A stretch of 64,000 nucleotides of DNA from UBA4744 sp963707435 (GCA_963707435.1 CAVPPF010000002.1:558001-622000), one strand, 5' to 3'. Shown: positions 24,132 to 32,788, counted from the first letter of the stretch. Notes: generated by a model not told the origin, from the sequence alone. Program-made: numbers and translations.

Positions 24132-25505
24132 CTAAGCCTCCTTGACGGCTGCCACCAGGTCGGTCATCGCTCGCTTCGCATCGGCGAAGTACATGAGCGT
24201 GTTGTCCATGTAGAACAAGGGGTTGTCGATGCCGGCGAATCCGGGGGAAAGACTCCGCTTGATCACGATCGCAGTCGTTGCCTTGTCCACGTCGAGGATG
24301 GGCATGCCGTAGATCGGGCTCGTCTCGTCGTCGCGGGCCCCTGGATTGACCACGTCGTTTGCCCCGACGATCAGTGCGACGTCGGTGCGGGGGAAATCGT
24401 CCTGGATCTGGTCGAGATCGTAGAGCTTGTCGTACTCGACGTCCGCCTCTGCGAGAAGCACGTTCATGTGCCCGGGCATGCGCCCGGCAACGGGGTGAAT
24501 GGCGTAGCGGACCTCGACCCCTCGCTCTTCGAGGAGGTTGGTGAGTTCCTTGAGATTGTGTTGTGCCTGTGCGACTGCCAGGCCGTAGCCGGGAACCACG
24601 ATGACCGAGCCGGCGTATGCCAGGGTCACCGCCACGTCGTCGGCGGTAGCGGCGCGTACCGGCTTTTCGCCAATCGCGCCGGGTCCGCCCTCCATCGCCG
24701 CCGCCCCGAAAGCCCCGAAGAGCACATTGCCGAGTGAGCGGTTCATGGCCTTGACCATGATGTTGGTGAGGATCAGCCCGGAGGCACCGACCAGCGCGCC
24801 GCTGATGATCAGGGCATTGGATTCGATGACGAAACCGGCCATCGATGCGGCCAACCCTGAAAAGGCATTCAGAAACGAAATGACCACCGGCATGTCGGCT
24901 CCACCGATCGGCAGGACCCGGATCACGCCGAGGATCATTGCCATCAGCACCAGGAGCCACAGCACCAGCGCGCCTCCACCCAGAACCACCCAGATACTCA
25001 GGCCAACGATGATCGCGGCGACCAGAGGGTCCCCGAGCTTCTGGCCCGGATATCCGACCGGCTGGCCGGAGATCAGCCCCTGCAGCTTGCCGAACGCAAC
25101 GAACGAGCCCGACAGGGTCACCGCTCCGATCACGGTCGACAGCACAATGGTGATGTCGGTGCGGAGTGGCAACGAATCGACGCTGAGGAACTCGGCAGCT
25201 GCGACCAGAGCCGAGGCTCCGCCGCCGAAGCCGTTGAATGCCGCTACCAGTTGCGGCATGGCCGTCATCTCAACCTTCTGAGCCAGGAAGCCGCCGATGC
25301 CTCCACCGACCACCAGGCCGGCGACCACGATCCACGGGCTGATGATGTCGGTGACGAGCAGCGTCACCACGATGGCGATCAGCATGCCGAGCGCCGCCAA
25401 CTGGTTGCCGCGGCGGGCCGTCACGGGCGACTGCAGCCGCTTGAGTCCGACAATGAATGCAACTGCTGCGATCAGGTATAGAAAGGAGGCCAGGGTGAGG
25501 TTCAT
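24132..25505 (-). CDS. pntB: NAD(P) transhydrogenase subunit beta
   Basis: A 457-residue protein of the proton-translocating transhydrogenase. About nine membrane helices (domain II) precede a soluble NADP(H)-binding domain III with VIVVPGYGLAVAQAQH, IHPVAGRMPGHMNVLLAEA and LIVGANDVVNPGARDD, ending SLSPGFAGIDNPLFY and MYFADAK. The complex reduces NADP+ with NADH using the proton gradient. ATG 25505 overlaps the alpha-2 stop by 4 bases (ATGA). Longer in-frame starts lie inside that gene. Confidence 0.95.
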   Translation of the reverse strand: MNLTLASFLYLIAAVAFIVGLKRLQSPVTARRGNQLAALGMLIAIVVTLLVTDIISPWIVVAGLVVGGGIGGFLAQKVEMTAMPQLVAAFNGFGGGASALVAAAEFLSVDSLPLRTDITIVLSTVIGAVTLSGSFVAFGKLQGLISGQPVGYPGQKLGDPLVAAIIVGLSIWVVLGGGALVLWLLVLMAMILGVIRVLPIGGADMPVVISFLNAFSGLAASMAGFVIESNALIISGALVGASGLILTNIMVKAMNRSLGNVLFGAFGAAAMEGGPGAIGEKPVRAATADDVAVTLAYAGSVIVVPGYGLAVAQAQHNLKELTNLLEERGVEVRYAIHPVAGRMPGHMNVLLAEADVEYDKLYDLDQIQDDFPRTDVALIVGANDVVNPGARDDETSPIYGMPILDVDKATTAIVIKRSLSPGFAGIDNPLFYMDNTLMYFADAKRAMTDLVAAVKEA

Positions 25506-25792
25506 GGCTTCTCCTTCTTGCTGTGGAACATCTCCAGCATTCGATCGGTCACGAGGAAGCCGCCGACGACGTTGATGGTGGCGAACGCAACGGCCAGGAA
25601 TCCCAGGATCGAAGCGGTGGTGGTGTCTCCCGCACCGGCCACCACGAGGGCGCCGATGATCGTCACGCCCGAGATTGCATTGGAGCCCGACATGAGCGGG
25701 GTGTGAAGTTGCGGTGGCACTTTCGTGATGACCTCGAAGCCGATGAAGGCTGCGAGGACGAATACCGTGATCGGAATGACGAGATCGGCCAT
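25502..25792 (-). CDS. pntAB: NAD(P) transhydrogenase subunit alpha part 2
   Basis: A 96-residue membrane subunit with three to four helices, equal to the C-terminal membrane part of Escherichia coli PntA. Diagnostic stretches are FEVITKVPPQLHTPLMSGSN and AISGVTIIGALV, then GFLVTDRMLEMFHSKK. The split alpha subunit is the usual arrangement in actinobacteria and Rhodospirillum. Its start shares one base with the stop of the alpha-1 gene. Confidence 0.95.
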   Translation of the reverse strand: MADLVIPITVFVLAAFIGFEVITKVPPQLHTPLMSGSNAISGVTIIGALVVAGAGDTTTASILGFLAVAFATINVVGGFLVTDRMLEMFHSKKEKP

Positions 25793-26928
25793 CAGCCGGA
25801 TCCTCCTTCCAGCATGGACTTGACCCGTTCGTTCGTAACCCGACCCCCGTGGGTGATGCAAAGACCGGTAGTGATCTCATCCTCAAAGTCGATGACCACC
25901 CCGCCTTCCTGGAGGAGGTGGACGAGGACCGCGGCCGCGTTTCTCGCGTACATCTGGCTGGCGTGCGTGGCAACGCCGGAAACGAGATCCGTCGGAGCGA
26001 GGATGAGGACCCCGTTGTGGACCACCGGTTCGTTGGCTTTGCTCAGCTCACAGTTGCCACCGGTTGCCACAGCCAGGTCGACGATCACTGAACCGGGTGC
26101 CATCTTCTCGACCATTTCGCGGGTGACCAGCATCGGGGCCTTCTTGCCGGGGATCGCCGCCGTCGAGATGACCACATCGTGCCGGGCAACGTAGTCCCCG
26201 AGTTGCATGAGGAGTCGCGCCTGGGCATCGGCCTCGAGTTCGCGGGCGTAGCCACCCGTCTTGGTCTCGTCCTGTTTCTCGATCTCGAGGTGGACAAATC
26301 GAGCCCCGAGGCTCTCGACCTGTTCCTCGGCGGCCGCCCGGACGTCGTAGGCCGACACGATCGCCCCAAGGCGTTTGGCAGTGGCGATAGCCTGCAGCCC
26401 GGCCACGCCCGCTCCCAACACCAGGGCTTTCGTCGGCCGGATCGTCCCGGCGGCAGTGGTCAGCATCGGGAAGAACTTGCCGTGCGCAGCGGCGGCAACC
26501 AGAACTGCCTGGTAGCCGGCGGCGGTTGCTTGTGATGAGAGGACGTCCATCGGTTGCGCCCGGGTAGTGCGGGGCAGCGTTTCGAACGCCAGGGCGGTCA
26601 CACCCGCGGCGGCCAGTGCTTCGGCCCGGCGCGGCTGGTCGAGCGGCTCCAGAAGGCCGAGGAGAATCCCGCCGCGGCGCAGGAGGCCGATCTGCTCGTC
26701 GGTTGGAGCGGAAAGGCATACCACCAACTCGGCACCCCACACGGTTGCGGCGTCGGCGATGGTGGCACCGGCTTCCTCATAGAAGTGATCTGGAAACCCG
26801 GCCGCCTTCCCGGCTCCGGTTTCGACGACCACGGTGAATCCTTGCTTGGCAAGTCGGGTTGCGACGTCGGGGGTGATCGAGACCCGCTGTTCTGTGGAAC
26901 CGGTTTGGTTTGGTGAACCTATTTGCAT
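25792..26928 (-). CDS. pntAA: NAD(P) transhydrogenase subunit alpha part 1
   Basis: A 378-residue soluble NAD(H)-binding subunit (domain I), related to alanine dehydrogenase. The N-terminus reads EQRVSITPDVATRLAKQGF and GAGKAAGFPDHFYEEAGA; the Rossmann motif is VLGAGVAGLQAIATAKRLGA, then AYDVRAAAEEQVESLGARF and TAAIPGKKAPMLVTREMVEKM. ATG at 26928 sits right beside a pair of 26-bp direct repeats that occupy the divergent promoter region. Confidence 0.95.
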   Translation of the reverse strand: MQIGSPNQTGSTEQRVSITPDVATRLAKQGFTVVVETGAGKAAGFPDHFYEEAGATIADAATVWGAELVVCLSAPTDEQIGLLRRGGILLGLLEPLDQPRRAEALAAAGVTALAFETLPRTTRAQPMDVLSSQATAAGYQAVLVAAAAHGKFFPMLTTAAGTIRPTKALVLGAGVAGLQAIATAKRLGAIVSAYDVRAAAEEQVESLGARFVHLEIEKQDETKTGGYARELEADAQARLLMQLGDYVARHDVVISTAAIPGKKAPMLVTREMVEKMAPGSVIVDLAVATGGNCELSKANEPVVHNGVLILAPTDLVSGVATHASQMYARNAAAVLVHLLQEGGVVIDFEDEITTGLCITHGGRVTNERVKSMLEGGSG

Positions 26929-26957
26929 GTTGTTACCTCGCCGAGAATCTACGACGC

Positions 26958-27009
26958 TTGGCTCTGATTCCCAAGTTGACGGTTTGGCTCTGACTCCCAA
27001 GTTAACGGT
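26958..27009. repeat. Two adjacent 26-bp direct repeats in a divergent promoter region
   Basis: TTGGCTCTGATTCCCAAGTT plus GACGGT is followed without a gap by a second copy differing at two positions (TTGGCTCTGACTCCCAAGTT plus AACGGT). They fill the gap between the divergent pntAA and USP/CBS genes. Their spacing and symmetry suggest either two sites for a regulator or duplicated promoter elements, because each copy carries a TTGGCT and the second runs into TAACGGTATGG. Confidence 0.75.
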
Positions 27010-27051
27010 ATGGTGAGGCCCGGGCGTTGAGTACACGCGAGGGTGAACCGT

Positions 27052-27972
27052 ATGGCTGCTGCCTTTGAAAACCCCATCATGCCCGATAAACCCTTCCGGG
27101 TGGTTTGGACTCGGGGCAAGGGTTGCGCCGAGCTGGCTGCCCTGCTCGATGACGGCTCGCCGACTCGCGTCCAGGGCGACATCCGGACCGAGTGCATCGA
27201 CGTACGGGCAGACCTCCTGGTATCGCGCCGCCTTCCTCCCGGTTTCGATTTCGTGAACGTTGCCGTGCCCTCCGACTTCGACGCGGACACGGTTGGGAGC
27301 GTTTCGGCGGCGGTGAGCAGCGGTCCCCACTCGGCTCTGGCGGCCCGAATCGCCTGGCGGTTGGGAGATGCCTTGGGGGTGCCGGCGGAGATGGTGTCTG
27401 CATATCCGACGCCCGACGATCTGCCTGCCGCCCAGAGAATCGTCGAGACACTTGCAGGGAAGATGCCGGGTCTGTCGTACCGGGTGGTCGAGACCGCTGG
27501 TGCCCCGGAACTGATCCAGGCGTTGCCACCCGATACGTTGCTGGTGCTGGGAGCCCCGGGCGGCTGGTGGCTGCAACGATCGTTCTTTGGGCCGGGGGTC
27601 CGTCTGCGGCAGAGGGCGCCGTCGGGTGCCATCGTGGTGCAACAGGCGCCCGGTCGTGTCTACCACCGGATGGATGAACCCTCCTACGTGAGCACCCACC
27701 TCCTGGTCGGCGACGCGGTGCGGCTGATGGAGCATCCGGTCGCCGCGGTCGTCGACGCAGGCAAACTCGTCGGTCTGGTTCGCCGGGATTTGCTCGAGAG
27801 AGCCGAACCGGGTGTCAGCGTCGGTGACGTGATGGACGCACCCGTCTTCCTCGACGCCGGGGACAGCTACGAGGAGGCAGAACGGCTGGCCGAGCTGTTC
27901 GACGGTGCGCCGATACCTGTGGTCGACGGGGATGGGCGTCTCGTTGGCGGTGTGATCGCCGCCGAACGCTGA
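27052..27972 (+). CDS. Universal-stress-like protein with C-terminal CBS domain pair
   Basis: A 306-residue cytoplasmic protein. The last part of the N-terminal region resembles a USP fold end (LLVLGAPGGWWLQRSFFGPG then GAIVVQQAP). Two CBS-type motifs follow (AAVVDAGKLVGLVRRDLL and PIPVVDGDGRLVGGVIAAER). Both domains usually bind adenine nucleotides, so an energy- or redox-sensing role beside the transhydrogenase is plausible but inferred. ATG 27052 has GAGGGTG six bases upstream, which favours it over the GTG at 27043. Confidence 0.65.
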   Translation: MAAAFENPIMPDKPFRVVWTRGKGCAELAALLDDGSPTRVQGDIRTECIDVRADLLVSRRLPPGFDFVNVAVPSDFDADTVGSVSAAVSSGPHSALAARIAWRLGDALGVPAEMVSAYPTPDDLPAAQRIVETLAGKMPGLSYRVVETAGAPELIQALPPDTLLVLGAPGGWWLQRSFFGPGVRLRQRAPSGAIVVQQAPGRVYHRMDEPSYVSTHLLVGDAVRLMEHPVAAVVDAGKLVGLVRRDLLERAEPGVSVGDVMDAPVFLDAGDSYEEAERLAELFDGAPIPVVDGDGRLVGGVIAAER

Positions 27973-28051
27973 GGCTTCTTCTCCCCTGGAACGCTCACTC
28001 TCCCGCGAATGATCCTCAAGCTCTTCGGAGGTCTGCCGATGCCTAACGGCA

Positions 28052-29170
28052 ATGGCATGCAAACGTTGTCGCGCTGGCACCGCTTCGGTCGATGGCCGCC
28101 ACGTCTCACATCGTCTGGCGGCCATCGTCCTCCTCGTCGTGGTTCTCTCAGGGATTTCCACCGTTGCACAGCCGGTGCCGGCCTGGGCGGTCAGTAGTGA
28201 CGCTCAGCAACTCCTGAACCTCATCAATCAGGATCGGGCGGCCGTCGGCGCCCAGCCGCTCTCGTTCCGCAACGACCTGGTCCAGATCGCCACAGATCAC
28301 TCTGCGTGGATGGCTTCAACCGGCACCTTCCAGCACCGGACGGACCTGTCGGCCGGAGTCACGGGTCCCTGGACCAGGATCGGGGAGAACATCGCGTACG
28401 GCTGGAGCGTGTCGACCATTCACCAGATGTTCATGGAGTCCAAAGGCCACTGCGAGAACAACCTCTATGCGGGCTTCAACCGCGTCGGTATTGAGTTCGC
28501 AACCGGCGGAAGCGGGGCCCGCTACGTGACCGTCGTGTTCGTCCAGGAGTCGGGCGGCTCAGTCCCGGCTACCACGCTGTGCCCCTACGACTACAGCACG
28601 ACGACCACGACCGCACCACCTCCTTCGACGACGACCACTGCTCCGCCCACCACCTCGACGACTGCATTACCTCCTTCGCCGACGACGACCGCTCCGCCCA
28701 CCACCTCGACGACTGCATTACCTCCTTCGCCGACGACGACCGCTCCGCCCACCACCTCGACGACTGGATTACCTCCTTCGCCGACGACGACCGCTCCGCC
28801 CACCACCTCGACGACTGGATTACCTCCTTCGCCGACGACGACCGCTCCGCCCACCACCTCGACGACGACCGATGGCGAGGTCGTCCTGCCGCTCACCTCG
28901 ACCACGACGACCCCGGTTGGTTCCACGACACACGGCGACACCGACACCGGCGGAACGGAAGCGGCTGCCGCACCGGCTGGAGGTTCGAGCCGTTCAAACG
29001 ACGACGGGCAAGAGTCCGGTGGCTTCCCCGTCGCTCCGCTGGCCGGCGGAACGGCCGCACTCACATTCGCCGGCGCCTGGTGGCTGATCGCTGCGAAACG
29101 GGCGGCGACCCGTATTCCCGAACAGGCCAGCTGGGGGATACCTCACGGTGGTGTCCGGCCACCCCGGTAG
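28052..29170 (+). CDS. CAP/SCP-domain surface protein with Thr/Pro repeat stalk
   Basis: A 372-residue exported protein. A hydrophobic signal (RLAAIVLLVVVLSGIS) precedes a CAP domain (about 48-170: LLNLINQDRAAVGAQPL, HSAWMASTGTFQHR, GENIAYGWS, GHCENNLYAGFNRVGIEF). A 17-residue Thr/Pro repeat stalk and a C-terminal membrane helix (GGTAALTFAGAWWLIAA) with a basic tail follow. CAP proteins in bacteria are secreted and of unclear activity. The start is uncertain: ATG 28052 lacks a good ribosome site, while ATG 28039 has a strong GGAGGT but is one base out of frame. Confidence 0.8.
   Translation: MACKRCRAGTASVDGRHVSHRLAAIVLLVVVLSGISTVAQPVPAWAVSSDAQQLLNLINQDRAAVGAQPLSFRNDLVQIATDHSAWMASTGTFQHRTDLSAGVTGPWTRIGENIAYGWSVSTIHQMFMESKGHCENNLYAGFNRVGIEFATGGSGARYVTVVFVQESGGSVPATTLCPYDYSTTTTTAPPPSTTTTAPPTTSTTALPPSPTTTAPPTTSTTALPPSPTTTAPPTTSTTGLPPSPTTTAPPTTSTTGLPPSPTTTAPPTTSTTTDGEVVLPLTSTTTTPVGSTTHGDTDTGGTEAAAAPAGGSSRSNDDGQESGGFPVAPLAGGTAALTFAGAWWLIAAKRAATRIPEQASWGIPHGGVRPPR
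28091..28126. repeat. 11-bp perfect inverted repeat in the signal-peptide coding region
   Basis: GATGGCCGCCA and TGGCGGCCATC are separated by 14 bases, just downstream of the start region of the CAP-domain gene. A transcript would form a stable hairpin covering the start of the signal-peptide core. It could modulate translation, or it could be a site where an indel arose. Confidence 0.6.
28619..28873 (+). repeat. Five tandem 51-bp units encoding a Thr/Pro stalk
   Basis: Units of 51 bases (17 residues, PPSPTTTAPPTTSTTAL or ...TTGL) begin at 28619, 28670, 28721, 28772 and 28823. Copies 2 and 3 are nearly identical, as are copies 4 and 5 apart from the last unit's divergent end; the first and last are divergent edge copies. 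The unit preserves frame, so copy number can change by slippage without breaking the protein. It separates the CAP domain from the membrane anchor. Confidence 0.9.
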
Positions 29171-29296
29171 CTCGACCCACTACGTCGCGGACCGATCCAC
29201 GGGGACATCAACGCGACGAGTTCGGACTGCCGGCCGCTGGCTCGTGACCGAGAACCGCATGTCGCAGTAGGCTGCCCCCACCTCTTTGGGAGCGCT

Positions 29297-30148
29297 ATGA
29301 CCGACACCATGATTCGCCTGGAACACGTTTCGAAGACGTTTCCCGGCAGTGCCGCTCCGGCAGTCGGCGACCTGTCACTCGACGTTCCGGAAGGAGAGAT
29401 CGTCGTGCTCGTCGGCCCCTCCGGGTGCGGCAAGACCACCACCCTAAAGATGATCAATCGCATCATCGAACCGTCCTCGGGCAATATCTGGGTGGCTGGG
29501 GTGAATGCGATCGACACCGAACCACACCTGCTGCGGCGCCAGATCGGGTACGTCATCCAGCAGACCGGCCTCTTTCCCCATCGCACGATCGCTCAGAACA
29601 TCGCCACCGTGCCGAAGCTGCTGGGTTGGGAGCAGCGAACCATCGAGGAACGGGTCGGCGAGCTGGTCGAGCTGGTTGGTCTCGAACCAGAGCTGGCCGA
29701 TCGATATCCGGCAGAGTTGTCCGGTGGCCAGCAACAACGGGTGGGCGTCGCCCGGGCGCTGGCCGCCGATCCGCCGGTTCTGTTGATGGACGAGCCGTTC
29801 GGGGCGGTCGACCCGATCGTTCGCAGTCGCCTCCAGGTGGAGCTGCTCAGCCTGCAAGCGCGCCTCCACAAGACGATCGTGTTCGTAACCCACGACATCG
29901 ACGAGGCCGTTCAGCTGGGCGACCGTGTGGCGATTCTCAACGTTGGAGGAGTGCTCGAACAGATGGGGCCTCCTGAGGACATCCTCCGTGATCCCGCCAA
30001 CGACTTTGTCGCGGAGTTCCTGGGTACCGATCGAGGACTGAAGCGGCTCTCCCTCATCCCCATCCACGCCATCGACCTCGATCCGGGACCGGTGGTGGCT
30101 CCCGGGGCACCGATCGAGGAGGCCGTCGCCACCGCAGACGCGCTATGA
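29297..30148 (+). CDS. opuCA: OpuC-type osmoprotectant ABC transporter ATPase (frame ends early)
   Basis: A 283-residue ATPase of the glycine betaine/choline/carnitine importer family. Walker A is GPSGCGKTT, the Q-loop is IQQTGLFPH, the signature is LSGGQQQRVGVARAL, Walker B is VLLMDEPFGAVDP and the switch is VTHDIDEAV. EFLGTDRGLKRLSLI begins the usual C-terminal regulatory part. The frame then stops at 30146-30148, and the expected CBS-like sequence continues one base away in another frame up to 30401. Two permeases and a binding protein follow, so this is operon gene 1. Confidence 0.88.
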   Translation: MTDTMIRLEHVSKTFPGSAAPAVGDLSLDVPEGEIVVLVGPSGCGKTTTLKMINRIIEPSSGNIWVAGVNAIDTEPHLLRRQIGYVIQQTGLFPHRTIAQNIATVPKLLGWEQRTIEERVGELVELVGLEPELADRYPAELSGGQQQRVGVARALAADPPVLLMDEPFGAVDPIVRSRLQVELLSLQARLHKTIVFVTHDIDEAVQLGDRVAILNVGGVLEQMGPPEDILRDPANDFVAEFLGTDRGLKRLSLIPIHAIDLDPGPVVAPGAPIEEAVATADAL

Positions 30149-30401
30149 GGTCGACTGGGTCGGGGTGGGGAGCGGCCGTGACCTTCTCGGCTGGTTGGAC
30201 CTGGTCACCCTGAAAAGCCTCGGCCGGGTGCCGGACTCTGGCCTCAAACCCTTCCGGACGAGGCTCACCCCGACGGCCACGCTCAAGGAAGCCCTGGACG
30301 CCATCGTCAGTTCTCGTGCCAAGGTGGCGGCCGTGTTCGACGATGATCACTACCTGGGCATGCTCACCGCCGACCAGGTCAGCGATGAGATAACCCAGTG
30401 A
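30149..30401 (+). pseudogene. Out-of-frame C-terminal CBS part of the OpuC ATPase
   Basis: Starting at about 30144, the shifted frame reads YEVDWVGVGSGRDLLGWLDL, then TLKEALDAIVSSRAKVAAVF and HYLGMLTADQVSDEITQ. That is the CBS region expected directly after the upstream ATPase frame. Joining them needs one base to be skipped near 30143. The only in-frame initiator, GTG at 30165, would produce a truncated CBS fragment. The stop overlaps the next permease start as GTGA, so the second frame is the natural end of the ATPase gene. Confidence 0.75.
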
Positions 30402-31072
30402 TCCTCGCCCAGCTGGAAGGCCAGCCGCTCGTCCGGTGGGATTGGGTCTTCGACCACCTGGACGACATCTGGCTGGCGACCCGGGAGCACCTCGTGCTGA
30501 CGGGTATCGCTCTGGGGATTGGCTTGCTCGTGTCGCTCGCCCTCTCGCTCGTAGCGTTGCGATACCGGAAGTCGTACGCACCGATTACCTGGTTCACAGG
30601 GATTCTGTACACGATTCCGAGTCTGGCCCTGTTCTCGATTCTCGTGCCCATTACCGGTCTTTCCGTGCTCACCGCCGAGATCGGTCTGGTGTCGTACACA
30701 CTGTTGATTCTCATCAGGAACATTGTGGCGGGCATCGACGGTGTGGATCCGGCCGTGAAGGAAGCAGCCTTGGGAATGGGGTACACCCCGCGCCGGGTGC
30801 TGCTCCAGATCGAGTTCCCCCTGGCGATGCCGGTCATCATCGCCGGGATCAGGATCGCCTCGGTGACCACGATTGGCCTGGTCACGGTGACGGCCCTCAT
30901 CGGTCAGGGCGGACTTGGCTTCTTCATCTTGCAGGGATTGCGGCGGTTCTTCACGACCGAGATCATGGTCGGAGCCGTCATGTCTGTGGTCCTGGCGGTG
31001 GCTATCGACTTCCTTCTGGTTGGAACACAGCGAGCGCTCACCCCCTGGGTCCGAGCGAAGGCGGGCTCGTGA
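30398..31072 (+). CDS. opuCB: OpuC-type osmoprotectant ABC permease 1
   Basis: A 224-residue membrane permease of the OpuCB/OpuCD type. About six helices surround the EAA-type coupling loop DPAVKEAALGMGYTPRRVLL followed by IEFPLAMPVIIAGIRIAS. GLVTVTALIGQGGLGFFI is a family hallmark. GTG at 30398 overlaps the preceding stop as GTGA and its stop shares one base with the next permease. It imports quaternary amines with its sister permease. Confidence 0.9.
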   Translation: MILAQLEGQPLVRWDWVFDHLDDIWLATREHLVLTGIALGIGLLVSLALSLVALRYRKSYAPITWFTGILYTIPSLALFSILVPITGLSVLTAEIGLVSYTLLILIRNIVAGIDGVDPAVKEAALGMGYTPRRVLLQIEFPLAMPVIIAGIRIASVTTIGLVTVTALIGQGGLGFFILQGLRRFFTTEIMVGAVMSVVLAVAIDFLLVGTQRALTPWVRAKAGS

Positions 31073-31797
31073 TGGAGTTCCTCAGCGAAGTGTCCGCTTT
31101 CTTCGCCGACGGCGCCAACTGGGCCGGACCGGCCGGGATCTTGAATCGCACCCTCGAGCACGTGGGACTGTCCGCATTCTCGATGCTGGTGGCGGGCCTC
31201 ATCGCCATGCCCCCGGCGCTCTTGCTGGGCCATACGGGTCGCGGGGGCCTGTTCGCCGTGTCGGTCGTGAACATCGGCCGGGCGGTTCCCTCTTTTGCGA
31301 TCGTCGCCCTGGCGCTTCCGGTCAGCATCAATCTGGGGCTCGGACTCGGCTTCTGGCCAACGTTTCTCGCCCTGGTCGCCCTCGCACTTCCTCCCATGTT
31401 CACCAACACCTATACCGCGGTGCGGGAGGTCGACCGGGGAACCGTTGAGGCAGGGCGGGGTATGGGAATGACCGAAGGCGAGATCCTGCGCGGCATCGAG
31501 CTTCCGCTGGCGTCCCCGGTGATTCTGGCGGCGGTCCGGGTTGCTTCGGTGCAGGTGGTCGCCACCGCAACCCTGGGAGCACTCGTTGCATGGGGCGGTC
31601 TCGGCCGCTACATCGTCGACGGGTTCTCCCAAGGTGACAATGTAGAGGTGTTCGTTGGTGGGTTGCTCGTAGCGCTCCTTGCGGTTGCCACCGAGTTGTT
31701 CTTTGGGATCGTTGAGCGACTCGCGGTGCCGCCGGGAATCAGAGTGGCCACATCGGCGGCGGTGGCCAAGACGGCAGGCACCGCTGCGCACGGCTGA
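31072..31797 (+). CDS. opuCD: OpuC-type osmoprotectant ABC permease 2
   Basis: A 241-residue permease homologous to the preceding one. The coupling loop is REVDRGTVEAGRGMGMTEGE followed by GIELPLASPVILAAVRVAS. VVATATLGALVAWGGLGRYI matches the family. It has a short Ala/Thr-rich C-terminal tail. ATG 31072 gives a TGATG junction with opuCB. Longer in-frame starts would lie entirely within opuCB. Confidence 0.9.
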   Translation: MEFLSEVSAFFADGANWAGPAGILNRTLEHVGLSAFSMLVAGLIAMPPALLLGHTGRGGLFAVSVVNIGRAVPSFAIVALALPVSINLGLGLGFWPTFLALVALALPPMFTNTYTAVREVDRGTVEAGRGMGMTEGEILRGIELPLASPVILAAVRVASVQVVATATLGALVAWGGLGRYIVDGFSQGDNVEVFVGGLLVALLAVATELFFGIVERLAVPPGIRVATSAAVAKTAGTAAHG

Positions 31798-31876
31798 GCC
31801 AACTTGGACAAATCTGCGAGTTAGTTAGTTTGGTCCCGCCCGGTGAACCGGGCAGCAAAACAGAAGGGAGCTACCC

Positions 31877-32788
31877 ATGCGGATGATCCTCCGCAATCGC
31901 GTCGTCGGGGCGGCGTTCATAGCACTGGCCCTCGTGCTCGGTGCTTGCGCGTCGGGTGATGATGCGGGACCTATCGAAGGAACTACGATTGAAATCGCTT
32001 CGTTCGGTTTCGGCGAGAGCGAGATACTCGGCGAGATCTACAAACAGGCCCTGGAAGACGGCGGCTATACCGTCAACCACCAGGTCCAGGTCGGACCGCG
32101 TGAAGTGCTGAAACCTGCTTTGGAGAGCGGTGAAGTGCACTTCGTCCCGGAATACGTTGGAAGCGCGCTAGAAGCCGGCTTTCTTATCGAACCGTCGGCA
32201 GATGCAGCCGCGAGCCGCGATCTGCTCATCGACGCGTACCAACCCGCCGGTGTCGCGGTTCTGGAGCTTGCTCCGGCTGAGGACAAGAACACGTTTGTCG
32301 TTACCAAGGCTCTGGCGGACGAACTCGGGTTGAGCAAGGTCTCCGATCTCTCAAAGATCGACAATCTGATCCTGGGCGGCCCCCCCGAGTGTCCGGTACG
32401 GCCCCGCTGCCAGATCGGTCTCGAGGAGGTGTACGGACTGACGGTGAGTGAGTTCAAGGCACTCGACGCGGGCGGTTCCCTCACGGTCGCCGCCCTGAAC
32501 GGCGGCGAGATCAATGTTGGTCTGTTCTTCACGACCTACCTGTTCATCGAGGACTTCCTGGCCCTCGAGGACGACATGGGCTTGCAGCCGGCAGAGAACG
32601 TGGTGCCCGTCGTACGTCAGGACATCATCGACGAATACGGGGACGGTTTGGTCGAGCTGATCAACCAAGTGAGCAGCAAGATAACGACCGAGGCGCTCAC
32701 TGCCATGAACGAGCGGTTCTTCGAACCGGAAGACGCTGATGTGGTGGCGAGAGACTTCCTGGTCGAGAACGGCTTGATCGACGGATAG
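31877..32788 (+). CDS. opuCC: OpuC-type osmoprotectant-binding lipoprotein
   Basis: A 303-residue solute-binding lipoprotein (lipobox LALVLGAC) of the OpuAC/ProX superfamily. IEIASFGFGESEILGEIYKQ opens the mature domain, then HFVPEYVGSALEAGFL and TFVVTKALADELGLSKVSDL. It delivers betaine- or choline-like ligands to the permeases. The exact ligand is unknown. GAAGGGAG at about 31864 is a good ribosome site. A small GCCCGG hairpin lies in the gap from opuCD, which may tune the higher expression usual for binding proteins. Confidence 0.9.
   Translation: MRMILRNRVVGAAFIALALVLGACASGDDAGPIEGTTIEIASFGFGESEILGEIYKQALEDGGYTVNHQVQVGPREVLKPALESGEVHFVPEYVGSALEAGFLIEPSADAAASRDLLIDAYQPAGVAVLELAPAEDKNTFVVTKALADELGLSKVSDLSKIDNLILGGPPECPVRPRCQIGLEEVYGLTVSEFKALDAGGSLTVAALNGGEINVGLFFTTYLFIEDFLALEDDMGLQPAENVVPVVRQDIIDEYGDGLVELINQVSSKITTEALTAMNERFFEPEDADVVARDFLVENGLIDG

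Noticed and set aside
28619..28873. Regular repeats that might be read as a CRISPR array
   Set aside because: The units abut without spacers, have a 51-base in-frame period, and encode a Thr/Pro stalk.
31838..31853. Small GCCCGG hairpin between permease and binding-protein genes
   Set aside because: The 6-bp stem is too short to call a terminator. It may only trim or stabilise RNA.
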